From an uncultured Bacteroidales bacterium (GTDB taxonomy: Bacteria > Bacteroidota > Bacteroidia > Bacteroidales > F082), in contig ONFF01000001.1 in the NCBI GenBank assembly GCA_900317055.1, positions 263,823 to 327,822 of the forward strand: a stretch of DNA of 64,000 nt. Reading direction: 5' to 3'. Numbering within the stretch: position 1 is the first letter of the stretch; each line of letters starts with the position of its first letter. Below are positions 17,534 to 28,105 of this stretch, in pieces. The position numbers were made by a program, and so were the translations under genes. The notes beneath the pieces were generated by a model. It did no database searches and was not told the origin of the DNA. It saw only the letters and a list, made by a program, of their open reading frames with translations.

Positions 17534-19138
17534 TTATTTGGTTTTGTTATTTTCGATGGTTTCAGAAACTGTAGGTTGCATGTAAATCAAGCCTTTGCAA
17601 GCATAAACGAAGAAGTTTTTGGCTGGTTTTCCTCCTCGTTCGATGGTGATGGTGTCAATCGGTATGATAGACTCAAAACCTCCTGGATAGAGTCCTTCTG
17701 GGTTTTTGAGATATCGGCTATCTGTCAGGAACCAAAAGTCTTCTCCTTTTGTAAACCCTCCCCGTTGCTCGTTGATCCATAGATATTTGTGTAGTTTCTC
17801 GATATGGCCTACGCCCATTACTTTCATGCCTAAAGGACGGGCCACATAGTAATCAAGGTTGGCCAAAGGAAACCATTCATCGGCCACTATGCCGTCATCC
17901 TTTTTCATCACGCCTTCGGTGATTTTTTGTTCGCGTAAGTCGGCGAATTTTGTCTCTAGTTGTCGCCAGCCATACATGTCTAGTGTGAAGTCATTGCGTC
18001 CAAGCATTTCGGGTTCGGTATGGCGGTCGAGAGGAATGAAGCCCGTGTTGATTTCCGCAATGCCAATGCCTACTGTTAAAATCAGGATGCTAAGAGCTGC
18101 AATGATGCTTTTGGGAAACAGGAAGCTGCCATTCGATTGTGTATTCTTTTCGCATAACCAGCAGGCACTCAGTAAGATGAGAATAGAATAGGCGGGAGCG
18201 TTCCAATGAGGTAGTGTTTGACGGGTCAAAGAGAAGAAAATGAAAGTCAAAATCAAGGGAAGTGCAATGCAGAGTACCAGTCGCAGTGCGGTTTTCTCCA
18301 TTGTGAGTCTCCCTTTGAAAGCAGCGATGACCGCAATGATGGCCAAAACGAAGTTCACGGGGTTGTTGTAGAGCAATTCACCAGCCAGTTCGGCGCCGAA
18401 ATAGCCTAAGTTGGGTTTACCAAACAAGCTGACGCGGTCACCATGGAAGTTGAAACTGATGAAACCGTTATCAATGTTCCATTTCAAGATGGGCAAAACC
18501 AAATTAAGGGAAATAAGCAAGGCACAATATAATGCCCAGGTTTTCAGCGGTTTTCTGTCGAAAAAGAGTATGTAGAGCATCATTCCTACCCAAAGGAATA
18601 CACCTGAATACTTTGAGAGCATGGCTAATCCTGTGAACATGCCGAACAACACTATATAGCTGTCGGAATGTTTTTCTGTCGGAAGTCGTTTGAAGTATAT
18701 GATTGCCATCCAAACTGCCAAAAGCCAGAACAACATCAATGGTGTGTCGGGCATAATGAAAATGCCAGTGATGACGAAGGCGTAGATGGAGGCTGTGTAA
18801 AGCAAGGCGGCATATAATCCCGTTTGCGCGTTCTTGATGTCTTTTCCAATGCGAAATATAATATAGGTGTTGGCTGTCATGAAGACTACTGAGGCCAATC
18901 GAATGAAAAACTCACTGTCAAACAATAGGTTAAGGCTAAAGAGCTGTATCACCCAGCCTACCATGGGGGGATGGTCGAAATGACTCCAATCGGGGTAGAG
19001 GGCGTAAGTCCAATAATACACCTCGTCGTTGCCAAATTCAATCGAAGTTGCCGCGATACCTCGAACAACAGCACTGATAACCAAAAGCCAAAAGAGTATT
19101 TGGTTGATTTTCTTATCGTTGTCCTGGATTCGAATCAT
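17534..19138 (-). CDS. GT39-like integral membrane glycosyltransferase (2)
   Basis: 534 residues, with about eleven membrane segments and a periplasmic C-terminal domain. FGNDEVYYWTYALYPDW followed by HFDHPPMVGWVI is the typical ArnT/PMT_2 first-loop motif binding the polyprenyl-phosphate sugar donor. Its start overlaps the end of the upstream PHP gene by 26 nt, indicating tight co-transcription. Likely modifies an envelope glycan or lipid on the periplasmic face; acceptor unknown. Confidence 0.8.
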   Translation of the reverse strand: MIRIQDNDKKINQILFWLLVISAVVRGIAATSIEFGNDEVYYWTYALYPDWSHFDHPPMVGWVIQLFSLNLLFDSEFFIRLASVVFMTANTYIIFRIGKDIKNAQTGLYAALLYTASIYAFVITGIFIMPDTPLMLFWLLAVWMAIIYFKRLPTEKHSDSYIVLFGMFTGLAMLSKYSGVFLWVGMMLYILFFDRKPLKTWALYCALLISLNLVLPILKWNIDNGFISFNFHGDRVSLFGKPNLGYFGAELAGELLYNNPVNFVLAIIAVIAAFKGRLTMEKTALRLVLCIALPLILTFIFFSLTRQTLPHWNAPAYSILILLSACWLCEKNTQSNGSFLFPKSIIAALSILILTVGIGIAEINTGFIPLDRHTEPEMLGRNDFTLDMYGWRQLETKFADLREQKITEGVMKKDDGIVADEWFPLANLDYYVARPLGMKVMGVGHIEKLHKYLWINEQRGGFTKGEDFWFLTDSRYLKNPEGLYPGGFESIIPIDTITIERGGKPAKNFFVYACKGLIYMQPTVSETIENNKTK

Positions 19139-20360
19139 TCTTTTTCTCTTTAGCTTTTTTGATTAGATACCAGACGAAAGCTGCCATTGCTACGGCATAG
19201 ACGAACCAATAGAGTCCAGTCTGTGCGTAATTGATGCTGTCCAAGCGTCGGTCATCTATTTCTGGCGATGGATGTCGTGTGACAGGATTCAGATAAAGGA
19301 AATGTCTGCCGTTCAAGTCAATACGGGTTCTGACATAAGGGTCTTCTGGTTGGATGACATAATGTGCTGTGCCAATATTCTCCTCTGTTTTCAGTACTTT
19401 GCCGTCTTGTCCGATGAATTGAACTTCTTTCATGGTCTCTGCCGAGGTGGATATAAATAAAGTGTCGCCAACCAATTGGGCCTGAGTTAGATAATCTAAA
19501 GCGCGTGCATCTTTTATCTTATACTCGAGGGTAAGTGGATAATAATACCAATTGTCGAACTCCACAGCATAGCACAAGCCTTTGTCCAAAGCTTCATAGA
19601 CATGTTCTGGATTGAGATCTGGCGTGTTGACCATGGTCAGGTTGCGGCATATTTCATGTTCATTGTTGATGTTGTGGGTGTCGTCGTTACCAAGGGCATA
19701 CACGCGGTGACCGTTGGAGAGGGCTTTGTCCCAATGCTCGAAGGCATTCCCGTATGGATTGACCACTTCAAGTAGGCGGTAGTTACTCAACAGCATCATT
19801 TCGTTTACCTTGTAGCCTTTGGTGAACGAGGCATGGGCAGGCATGACAAAGCGGCAGCGTTCGCCCAACTTGTTGATCATGTGTTGCTTCATGTTGAGGT
19901 TCTGCATGAAAGGGTAGTCGACTTGGTATACCGACTCGGCTCCAATGCAGATTTGGTGGGTCTTGCGGAAGAGCCCATAACCATGTTCGTAGGCGGGGAT
20001 ATAGTCTTCTCTTTCCGCACCATGCTTGTTGATGCCCATATAGTCGGATATGCCGTAATGGTCATAGCCCAAAGCCTGATATACGCTGTCGATGGTTTTT
20101 TCAGCACTTTTTCTACCGTTGGTCAGGCCAAAATACTTACGCGAATGGCAATGAAAGTGGTATTTCTTCCATTGGTCAGGGTTCATGTCTTGGTAGGGGT
20201 TGTATAGGTATTCACCGCTAAAAGGCTTCGGCTCTTTGAAGCTGTAGGTGGGGACGGAGAGATAGATATACAATACTAGCAACAGCAAAGCGATGCCAAT
20301 GCCTGCCATCACTCTGCCGAAATAATACCAAAAACCGTGTTTTTGTTTCCCTTTGCTCAT
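19113..20360 (-). CDS. Membrane-tethered PHP-domain-like metal-dependent hydrolase
   Basis: 415 residues. One membrane segment at about 15-33 and a second near the C-terminus (about 378-400) bracket a soluble domain. HFHCHSRKYFGLTNG, YDHYGISDYMG, MPAHASF and ALGNDDTHN resemble the His/Asp metal motifs of PHP phosphoesterases, so hydrolysis of a phosphoester or related bond is plausible. The topology places the domain outside the cytoplasm if the first segment is an N-in anchor. First gene of the three-gene unit with two GT39-like enzymes, suggesting a role in glycan precursor or modification chemistry. Confidence 0.65.
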   Translation of the reverse strand: MSKGKQKHGFWYYFGRVMAGIGIALLLLVLYIYLSVPTYSFKEPKPFSGEYLYNPYQDMNPDQWKKYHFHCHSRKYFGLTNGRKSAEKTIDSVYQALGYDHYGISDYMGINKHGAEREDYIPAYEHGYGLFRKTHQICIGAESVYQVDYPFMQNLNMKQHMINKLGERCRFVMPAHASFTKGYKVNEMMLLSNYRLLEVVNPYGNAFEHWDKALSNGHRVYALGNDDTHNINNEHEICRNLTMVNTPDLNPEHVYEALDKGLCYAVEFDNWYYYPLTLEYKIKDARALDYLTQAQLVGDTLFISTSAETMKEVQFIGQDGKVLKTEENIGTAHYVIQPEDPYVRTRIDLNGRHFLYLNPVTRHPSPEIDDRRLDSINYAQTGLYWFVYAVAMAAFVWYLIKKAKEKKNDSNPGQR

Positions 20361-20377
20361 TTCAGGTTATTTTGGTG

Positions 20378-20385
20378 CAAAACTA
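20378..20385 (-). promoter_or_regulatory. -7 element for the PHP/GT39 operon
   Basis: TAGTTTTG on the minus strand lies 17 nt before the PHP gene start. Confidence 0.45.
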
Positions 20386-20402
20386 ATGAAAAAAACATAG
20401 AT

Positions 20403-21572
20403 TTAAGGTATGACAATCAATTTCTTTTTGGCAATCAAACGATTGTAGCGTTCAAGCACCTCGCCGACTATGTCTTCCCAAGAGCGTACGATGGAGTGCG
20501 AGGCTTGCACACCCACGCGGTGCACCCGTTCTGGGTCATGAATCAGCTCACGCAGTCGGCTGACGAAGGCATCCAAGTCGTTGGGAATCAGGAAACCATT
20601 CTCATTATCGGTGATGATGGAGGCCGCAGTGGCAGTTTCCACCATAACGGAGGGTGTTTGTAGTGCCGCAGCCTCCTTGACGACCAAACCGTCAGTGTCG
20701 TAAAGCGAGGGGAATAGGAATAGGTCAGCCGCTGCATAATACTGCTTGATAACTTCGCGCTCAGTGACGGTACCCACAAAGGTGACTTGGCTTTCGAGAC
20801 CTTTTTCTGTCACCATTTCCTTCATCGCATCAGCTGCATATCCGTTGCCGACAAAATACATCTTGAAAGGTGTATCTTTCACTTTTTCAAGGGCGTCGAT
20901 GATAAGACGAACATTTTTCTGCCAAATATGCTGTCCAACAAAAAGGCAAACGAAGTCGTTGGGCGCAATGCCTAACTTCTTTCGTGCATCAGCGAAATAG
21001 GTCTTAGGATAGTCGGCCACAAGGTCGCTACCATTGGGTACCACCTCCACATTGCCCTTGAATCCGTAATCCCTAATTACTTCTTTTACAGAGGCTTGTG
21101 GTACCCAAACTTCATCGGCGTGTTCATAGAAACTGACGATGCGCTTGATGATTTGTTCCACGACGGCTTTGGAGGGGATGGTTTGGCTGAAGTCGTCGCG
21201 GTATTTGGAGTGGAATGTGGCCACCATAGGGATATTGAGCCTTTTGGCAACGTTGGCAGCCGCCATGCCTGCTGCAAAAGGCGAATGGGCATGGACAATC
21301 TTGAAGCGACGTTTGATGATTTTCGCAATGAAAGCAGGGTCAACTTCTGCAATTCCAGTGACATACGGCTGACGGAAAGGTACAGGAACCGAGAAATAGT
21401 CGAGCACCTCGTAGTCATACTGATTGTAGTCGGCACCTGGAACATTCGGTGTGATGACGGAAACGCCGCCCACTTTTTTCTGCATCCAATAGGCATAGTT
21501 TTGCACGCAGATGGCAACGCCATCCATCACGGGCGGGAACGATTCATTGAAAAGTCCGATGTTTAAATCCAT
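20403..21572 (-). CDS. GT4 family glycosyltransferase
   Basis: 389 residues, a soluble GT-B enzyme. The N-terminal half begins MDLNIGLFNESFPPVMDGV, typical of the mannosyl/glucosyl-diacylglycerol synthase group. The C-terminal nucleotide-sugar-binding half contains FVGQHIWQKN and the E-x7-E region FPSLYDTDGLVVKEAAALQTPSV. The ATG at 21572 is preferred because seven extra upstream residues would overlap the promoter. It may glycosylate a membrane lipid, consistent with the neighbouring GT-C and PHP genes, but donor and acceptor are not readable. Confidence 0.83.
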   Translation of the reverse strand: MDLNIGLFNESFPPVMDGVAICVQNYAYWMQKKVGGVSVITPNVPGADYNQYDYEVLDYFSVPVPFRQPYVTGIAEVDPAFIAKIIKRRFKIVHAHSPFAAGMAAANVAKRLNIPMVATFHSKYRDDFSQTIPSKAVVEQIIKRIVSFYEHADEVWVPQASVKEVIRDYGFKGNVEVVPNGSDLVADYPKTYFADARKKLGIAPNDFVCLFVGQHIWQKNVRLIIDALEKVKDTPFKMYFVGNGYAADAMKEMVTEKGLESQVTFVGTVTEREVIKQYYAAADLFLFPSLYDTDGLVVKEAAALQTPSVMVETATAASIITDNENGFLIPNDLDAFVSRLRELIHDPERVHRVGVQASHSIVRSWEDIVGEVLERYNRLIAKKKLIVIP

Positions 21573-21590
21573 CTCTGTTGAAATTTGGCG

Positions 21591-21598
21591 CAAAATTA
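21591..21598 (-). promoter_or_regulatory. -7 element for the GT4 gene
   Basis: TAATTTTG on the minus strand, 19 nt before the start codon at 21572. Confidence 0.5.
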
Positions 21599-21632
21599 TA
21601 AAAAAGAAGCTTCTTAAACCAGAATAAAATAG

Positions 21633-21640
21633 TATCTTTG
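21633..21640 (+). promoter_or_regulatory. -7 element for the suf operon
   Basis: TATCTTTG lies 82 nt before the sufB ATG. A TTC at 21611-21613 with a 19-nt spacer may be a degenerate -33 box. No obvious IscR/SufR-type operator was recognised. Confidence 0.55.
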
Positions 21641-21722
21641 CGGCCTAATTTGAAATCATTCTTAATAAGGAAGAAGTTGGGCCCCTGAGCACGTCGAAGG
21701 GCCCGCTCCAAAATAGAAAACT

Positions 21723-23174
21723 ATGGATCAGAATCCGAACGAAAATATCATCAGTGAAGTCACGAATAAGGAGTATGAATACGGCTTTGTGACCGACATT
21801 GAGACCGATTTTGTGCCGAAAGGCTTGAACGAGGACATCATTCGCCTCATCTCCAAGAAAAAAGAGGAACCGGAATGGCTGCTGGAGTTCCGATTGAAGG
21901 CCTTCCGTCACTGGAAGACGCTGAAACAGCCAAACTGGGCGCATCTTGATATCCCCGAAATCAACTACCAGGACATCATCTATTATGCTGCGCCGCGCAA
22001 ACGCCAGCAGAAGCAGAGCCTCGACGAGGTGGACCCCGAGCTGTTGGCCACTTTCGACAAACTCGGCATCTCACTCGATGAGCAGAAGAAGCTTTCGGGC
22101 GTGGCTGTCGACGCGGTGATGGACTCCACCTCGGTGAAAACGACCTTCCAAGAGACCCTTTCCAAACATGGCGTTATCTTTATGTCGTTCAGCGAGGCCG
22201 TGAAGCAGCACCCTGACTTAGTGAAGAAATACTTAGGCAAGGTGGTGCCTTATACCGACAACTTCTTTGCTGCACTCAACTCGGCAGTCTTCAGCGATGG
22301 CTCGTTCTGCTACATCCCGAAAGGTGTTCGTTGCCCCTTGGAGCTTTCCACCTATTTCCGCATCAATGCGGCCAACACAGGCCAGTTTGAGCGCACGCTC
22401 ATCGTGGCCGATGAAGGCGCGTATGTGAGTTACATGGAAGGCTGCACGGCTCCGCAGCGCGATGAGAACCAGCTTCATGCAGCCATCGTGGAAATCATTG
22501 CCGAGACGGATGCAGAAGTGAAGTATTCCACAGTGCAGAACTGGTATCCTGGCGACAAGGACGGCAAGGGTGGTGTGTATAACCTCGTCACCAAGCGCGG
22601 CCTTTGTCGCGGCGACCGCTCCAAGATCTCTTGGACACAGGTCGAGACGGGATCGGCTATCACCTGGAAATACCCGGGTTGTGTGTTGTTGGGCGATAAC
22701 TCGGTGGGCGAGTTCTACTCCGTCGCCGTGACCAACAACTACCAACAAGCCGACACGGGCACCAAGATGATTCACTTGGGCAAGAACACCCGTAGTACGA
22801 TCATATCTAAAGGTATCTCTGCAGGCCACAGTCAGAATGGCTATCGTGGCTTGGTGAGAGTGGCTGCCAAAGCCGAGAACTCGCGTAACTATTCGCAGTG
22901 CGACTCTTTGCTGTTGGGCGACAAATGCGGTGCTCATACCTGGCCTTATGTCGAATGTGGCAACGAATCGAGCATCCTTGAACACGAAGCCACGACCTCG
23001 AAGATTTCCGAAGACCAACTGTTCTATTGCCAGCAGCGTGGCATCCCGACGGAGAAGGCCATTGGCCTCATCGTTAACGGCTATGCCAAGGATGTGCTGA
23101 ACAAACTGCCTATGGAATTTGCGGTCGAGGCACAGAAACTATTGTCGATCACCTTGGAAGGCAGCGTTGGATAG
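21723..23174 (+). CDS. sufB: Fe-S cluster assembly scaffold SufB
   Basis: 483 residues, the usual SufB length. With SufC and SufD it forms the cytoplasmic scaffold on which Fe-S clusters are built. Family motifs are clear: [59 protein letters not shown] and the C-terminal [23 protein letters not shown]. The Cys of [13 protein letters not shown] is in the conserved catalytic region. First gene of the suf operon; a glycosyltransferase gene begins just 2 nt after its stop, splitting it from sufC. Confidence 0.95.
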   Translation: MDQNPNENIISEVTNKEYEYGFVTDIETDFVPKGLNEDIIRLISKKKEEPEWLLEFRLKAFRHWKTLKQPNWAHLDIPEINYQDIIYYAAPRKRQQKQSLDEVDPELLATFDKLGISLDEQKKLSGVAVDAVMDSTSVKTTFQETLSKHGVIFMSFSEAVKQHPDLVKKYLGKVVPYTDNFFAALNSAVFSDGSFCYIPKGVRCPLELSTYFRINAANTGQFERTLIVADEGAYVSYMEGCTAPQRDENQLHAAIVEIIAETDAEVKYSTVQNWYPGDKDGKGGVYNLVTKRGLCRGDRSKISWTQVETGSAITWKYPGCVLLGDNSVGEFYSVAVTNNYQQADTGTKMIHLGKNTRSTIISKGISAGHSQNGYRGLVRVAAKAENSRNYSQCDSLLLGDKCGAHTWPYVECGNESSILEHEATTSKISEDQLFYCQQRGIPTEKAIGLIVNGYAKDVLNKLPMEFAVEAQKLLSITLEGSVG

Positions 23175-23176
23175 TT

Positions 23177-24553
23177 ATGGCAATCACCCGTTTAAATAAC
23201 ACGCCTTTTTGGTTGCTCCTCATCGGATTGTTCCTCATTCTGGTGAGCAAGAACCTTTTGACCGAGGGCATGTTTCTTGATGGTGTGACATATGCCTGCA
23301 TTTCCCGCAATATGGCTTGCGGTCTAGGCTCGTTTTGGAACCCAAGTTATACCCAAACGATAGGTCATGTATTCCATTCTCATCCCCCTTTGGCTTTCGG
23401 ATTAGAAGCATTGTTTTTCAAGGTTTTGGGCGACCATTGGTGGGTTGAGAAGTTATATTCCGTACTAACTTTCCTCTTTACCGGCTTGTTGATAGCCTTG
23501 ATTTGGAAACGAACCACTAACAATCTCCGTTGGGCTTGGCTACCGCTGTTGTTTTGGCTGGTCATGCCTTTGGCCACTTGGTGTGCCACCAACAATATGC
23601 TTGAAAACACCATGTCGGTCTTTGTGTTGCTCTCCGTCTATCTGATGATTGTCGGTTACCAGCGCAACCATAAGATTTGGTTGTTTTTGTCGGCTTTCAC
23701 TCTGTTATTGGCCTTCCTTTCCAAAGGATTCACGGGATTGTTCCCTTTGGTGTTTCCAATTCTTTATTGCGCTTTCGACCAAAAGCGCAAATGGATTCAA
23801 GGCCCGATTGATAGTTTGCTCCTGTTGGTTTCTATGGTGGTGTTTGCTGGGATTATGTTCTTGGTTTGCCCTGGCTCGTTTGCCTATCTTAAGGACTACA
23901 TCCTACTTCAAGTCATAGGTGGCGGGCTGTACGAAGCGACAGCATCTTCAAGGTTCTATATCGTTTTCGCTTTATTGCAACAACTGGTCATCCCGAGTGC
24001 TCTTGCACTCGTTTTGGTGATTTGCAAGACTAAAAGTAAGATCAATTCGAAGATCTTTGAGTTTCCACCCGACAAGGGTTGGTTCTATGTCTTTCTGATC
24101 ATGGGACTCGTGGGTGTGCTGCCCATCATGGGGAGCGTGAAGCAACGCGATTTCTACATGCTTGCTGCGTTGCCTTTCTTTGCCTTGGCTTGCGGACATA
24201 TCACCCTCTCGATGCTGACTTTATGGTTGCCTAAGATAACGCCAAAAGTCCGTGGATGGATGATCCTTGGTGCAGGTTGTGTCGTATTGTTAGGGCTTGT
24301 TTTGAACATCATCCATATCGGGAAATACGGTCGCGATGAGGCGTTGATAGAAGAGGTGAAACAAAGTATTGCGGAGTATGAAGGCAATACTGTCATTGAA
24401 ATAACACCAGAAGAATATACACAGTGGGCCAAGCATGCCTATTATATGCGTTACGGCAAAATCAGCCTAAGCCCAACCCATCAAATTTCGCCCATAGATT
24501 CCAGCCAGCCCACCAGCCCGCGTTGGAAATCGAAGATTCGACAAAGTCAATGA
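23177..24553 (+). CDS. GT39-like membrane glycosyltransferase embedded in the suf operon
   Basis: 458 residues, about ten membrane segments, GT-C type. The first loop reads EGMFLDGVTYACISRNMACGLGSFWNPSY and then HSHPPLAFGLEALFF, the ArnT/PMT_2 acceptor-side pattern. It lies 2 nt after sufB and 63 nt before sufC on the same strand, so it is transcribed with the Fe-S genes. No link between the two processes is obvious; the gene may have been inserted, as the 3' flank carries a repeat array. Its soluble C-terminal tail is short and Ser/Pro rich. Confidence 0.8.
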   Translation: MAITRLNNTPFWLLLIGLFLILVSKNLLTEGMFLDGVTYACISRNMACGLGSFWNPSYTQTIGHVFHSHPPLAFGLEALFFKVLGDHWWVEKLYSVLTFLFTGLLIALIWKRTTNNLRWAWLPLLFWLVMPLATWCATNNMLENTMSVFVLLSVYLMIVGYQRNHKIWLFLSAFTLLLAFLSKGFTGLFPLVFPILYCAFDQKRKWIQGPIDSLLLLVSMVVFAGIMFLVCPGSFAYLKDYILLQVIGGGLYEATASSRFYIVFALLQQLVIPSALALVLVICKTKSKINSKIFEFPPDKGWFYVFLIMGLVGVLPIMGSVKQRDFYMLAALPFFALACGHITLSMLTLWLPKITPKVRGWMILGAGCVVLLGLVLNIIHIGKYGRDEALIEEVKQSIAEYEGNTVIEITPEEYTQWAKHAYYMRYGKISLSPTHQISPIDSSQPTSPRWKSKIRQSQ

Positions 24554-24555
24554 TA

Positions 24556-24612
24556 TGGGCGAATCCAACTGAATACTGAACAACTGAATAATTGAACAAC
24601 TGAACAACTATA
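24556..24612. repeat. Short-period array C (7-8 nt)
   Basis: AACTGAAT/ACTGAAC/AACTGAAT/AATTGAAC/AACTGAAC units repeat every 7-8 nt between the embedded glycosyltransferase gene and sufC, ending 5 nt before the sufC ATG. Confidence 0.65.
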
Positions 24613-24616
24613 TATC

Positions 24617-25363
24617 ATGTTACTGAATATCAAAAACCTACATGTCTCCATTGGAGGCAAGGAAATCCTGAAAGGATTAAATCTGGGCGTCAACGAAGGC
24701 GAAATCCACGCCATCATGGGTCCTAACGGAACGGGAAAGAGTACGCTGGCTGCGGCCATCACAGGTCGCGAGGGCTATGAAATCACCGAAGGCGAGATCT
24801 GGTACAAGGGCAAGAACATCGTTGGGATGTCGCCCGAGGACCGCGCCAACGAAGGTATCTTCCTGAGTTTCCAATATCCCGTTGAGATTCCAGGTGTGAG
24901 CATACAGAATTTCATGCGCACCGCTGTCAACTCGAAGCGTGAGTATCAAGGACTGCCGCCAATGAGCACGGTCGACTTCATGAAGATGATGAAGGAGAAG
25001 CAGGCCATGGTGGAAATCACCGAGAAACTGCAGAACCGTTTCGTCAATGTGGGTTACAGCGGTGGCGAGAAGAAGAAAAACGAGATCTTCCAGATGGCCA
25101 TGTTGGAGCCGAGTCTTGCCATCCTCGATGAAACCGACTCGGGCCTCGACATCGACGCGTTGCGCATCGTGGCCCATGGTGTCAACCAGTTGCATAAAGC
25201 CGAGAACGCCTTCGTGGTCATCACGCACTATCAGCGACTGCTCGACTATATTGTCCCCGACTTCGTGCATGTGATGTACGACGGACGCATCGTTAAGACG
25301 GGCGGCAAGAACCTTGCCCTCGAACTCGAAGAAAAAGGCTACGAATGGATTAAGGAACTTTGA
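24617..25363 (+). CDS. sufC: Fe-S cluster assembly ATPase SufC
   Basis: 248 residues, ABC-type ATPase driving conformational change in the SufBCD scaffold. Walker A GPNGTGKST at about 36-44, signature YSGGEKKKNEIFQ near 150, and Walker B LAILDETDSGLDIDALR. The SufC-specific ENAFVVITHYQRLLDYI follows. The stop is separated from the sufD ATG by 2 nt, so translation is probably coupled. Confidence 0.95.
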   Translation: MLLNIKNLHVSIGGKEILKGLNLGVNEGEIHAIMGPNGTGKSTLAAAITGREGYEITEGEIWYKGKNIVGMSPEDRANEGIFLSFQYPVEIPGVSIQNFMRTAVNSKREYQGLPPMSTVDFMKMMKEKQAMVEITEKLQNRFVNVGYSGGEKKKNEIFQMAMLEPSLAILDETDSGLDIDALRIVAHGVNQLHKAENAFVVITHYQRLLDYIVPDFVHVMYDGRIVKTGGKNLALELEEKGYEWIKEL

Positions 25364-25365
25364 TT

Positions 25366-26193
25366 ATGAACAACCAACTTATCTTAGCCGCCAACCAAAG
25401 CCGCGAAATCATTGAGTATGACGATGACGCTCACCTGTCATCCGAGCCGAAGGTCTCCGAAATCATCCTCAATGAGAATTCAAGCCTTGAGTTGTATGTG
25501 CTGCAGAATGTAAGCAACGAGGCCACCATTCAAAGAGAGTTCAAAGTCAAGCAGCTGGCCGACAGCCGACTGAAGATTGTGGTCATCACCTTCAACGGTG
25601 GCGATGTGCGCAACACCTATCATGTCGACTTGGATGGCGAAGGCGCCGACACGCAGGTGCATGGTTTGTATCTCATCGACAAGACCCAGCATGTGGAGAA
25701 CTTCCTGAAAGTGAACCACAATGTGCCGCATTGCACCAGCAATGAGAAGTTCAAGGGCGTCATTGATGACTCTGCCTCGGCGGTGTTCAACGGCCATGTG
25801 TATGTGGCCAAAGATGCCCAAAAGACCGATGCCCACCAAAACAATAGCAACATCCTTTTGACCTCGACGGCCAAAGTCAATAGCCAGCCTTTCCTTGAGA
25901 TCTATGCCGACGATGTGAAATGCTCGCATGGTACTTCTACGGGCCAACTCGACCAAGAGGCCATGTTCTACATGCGCCAGCGTGGCATCAGCAAGGCCAA
26001 TGCTAGAATCCTGTTGATGTATGCCTTTGCCGCTGAGGTGAGTAACCATATCGGAAACGAGATGCTGCACGAGCACATCGACGACATGATCAAGCGCCGC
26101 CTGCGTGGTGAACTCTCGAGCTGCGAGAACTGCGTGTTGCGTTGCAGCCATCCGAAGGAATATAATTTTGACATTGATTATTCTAAAATCTAA
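25366..26193 (+). CDS. sufD: Short SufD-type Fe-S scaffold subunit
   Basis: 275 residues, clearly shorter than the common 420-450-residue SufD. The C-terminal beta-helix core is intact: FKGVIDDSASAVFNGHVYVA, DAHQNNSNILLTSTAKVNS, EIYADDVKCSHGTSTGQLD and FYMRQRGISKANARILLMYAFA, including the His of KCSHG that marks SufD. What is missing is the N-terminal helical domain. The reading frame is open with no sign of frameshift, so this is a short form and not a fragment. The ATG at 25366 follows sufC by 2 nt. Confidence 0.88.
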   Translation: MNNQLILAANQSREIIEYDDDAHLSSEPKVSEIILNENSSLELYVLQNVSNEATIQREFKVKQLADSRLKIVVITFNGGDVRNTYHVDLDGEGADTQVHGLYLIDKTQHVENFLKVNHNVPHCTSNEKFKGVIDDSASAVFNGHVYVAKDAQKTDAHQNNSNILLTSTAKVNSQPFLEIYADDVKCSHGTSTGQLDQEAMFYMRQRGISKANARILLMYAFAAEVSNHIGNEMLHEHIDDMIKRRLRGELSSCENCVLRCSHPKEYNFDIDYSKI

Positions 26194-26210
26194 CACCTTT
26201 ACGCTTGGCT

Positions 26211-26287
26211 GGCTATTAGCTTTTATCCGTTAGCTATTAGCTTGATAGCCAATAAGCTAATAGCTAAAAGCTAATTGCTAACAGCCA
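26211..26287. repeat. Heptad-periodic array D (inverted)
   Basis: Eleven consecutive 7-nt units between sufD and sufS, first of the type TTAGCTA/AGCTATT, then the complementary TAATAGC/TAAAAGC/TAACAGC. The array therefore folds back on itself and is an imperfect palindrome with 7-nt period. Confidence 0.78.
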
Positions 26288-26316
26288 ATGCCAAAAAAGG
26301 TAGAATCTTAAACAAA

Positions 26317-27578
<1,262 letters not shown>

Positions 27579-27582
<4 letters not shown>

Positions 27583-28103
27583 GCCTCTGTCGTTGGGGTT
27601 TTTGTAGGGATTGTCTCCGCTGTGGGTTCTTCTGCTTTTACTTCTTGGTTTTCAACGGATTCTAGTTTTATTTTTCCGTTCTTTAGCTTGATTTTCTTTT
27701 TTACTCGGAGGGGAGCAATAATGAGCACTAACAGTGCTTCGAGGGCATATTTCATCCAAGGATCACCTCCAGTTGTCACGAATTGGAAAATCATAAGCAA
27801 AATGGAGGCAACCACAAAGATGACTTTGCCGTGATTCTTTTTTCTGAAGATCTGTATTAGGCTGAATACGAGTGTTATAAGTAGTGCAAGCTGTAGAATT
27901 GGGGTTAGCAGTTCTGATTTGTCTTGCTTTACATTGGCTTCCTCGTAATAGTAGGAGTCGATGTAGTATTGGCTGAAAATGACCGTGATGATGGCGAAGA
28001 CGAGCAAAAACCCGTAATAGGTGATGGCAAAACTCGCCGCCAATCTCATGGGCTGGGTCAATTCTGGCCTCAAGTTGAATATCTTGCCTTCACGCTGTTC
28101 CAT
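27579..28103 (-). CDS. Small membrane protein of unknown function (1)
   Basis: 174 residues. Four hydrophobic segments (about 22-45, 68-85, 92-110 and 118-132) and a charged Lys/Glu- and Thr-rich C-terminal tail (KKIKLKNGKIKLES, then TPTTEA). Not recognised. Its stop overlaps the end of convergent sufS by 4 nt. The start lies 2 nt after another small membrane gene, so the two are co-transcribed. Confidence 0.65.
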
Positions 28104-28105
28104 GG

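Noticed and set aside
22233-23018. Antisense open frame (261 codons) opposite sufB
   Set aside because: Entirely inside sufB; no motif, no promoter, no start context.
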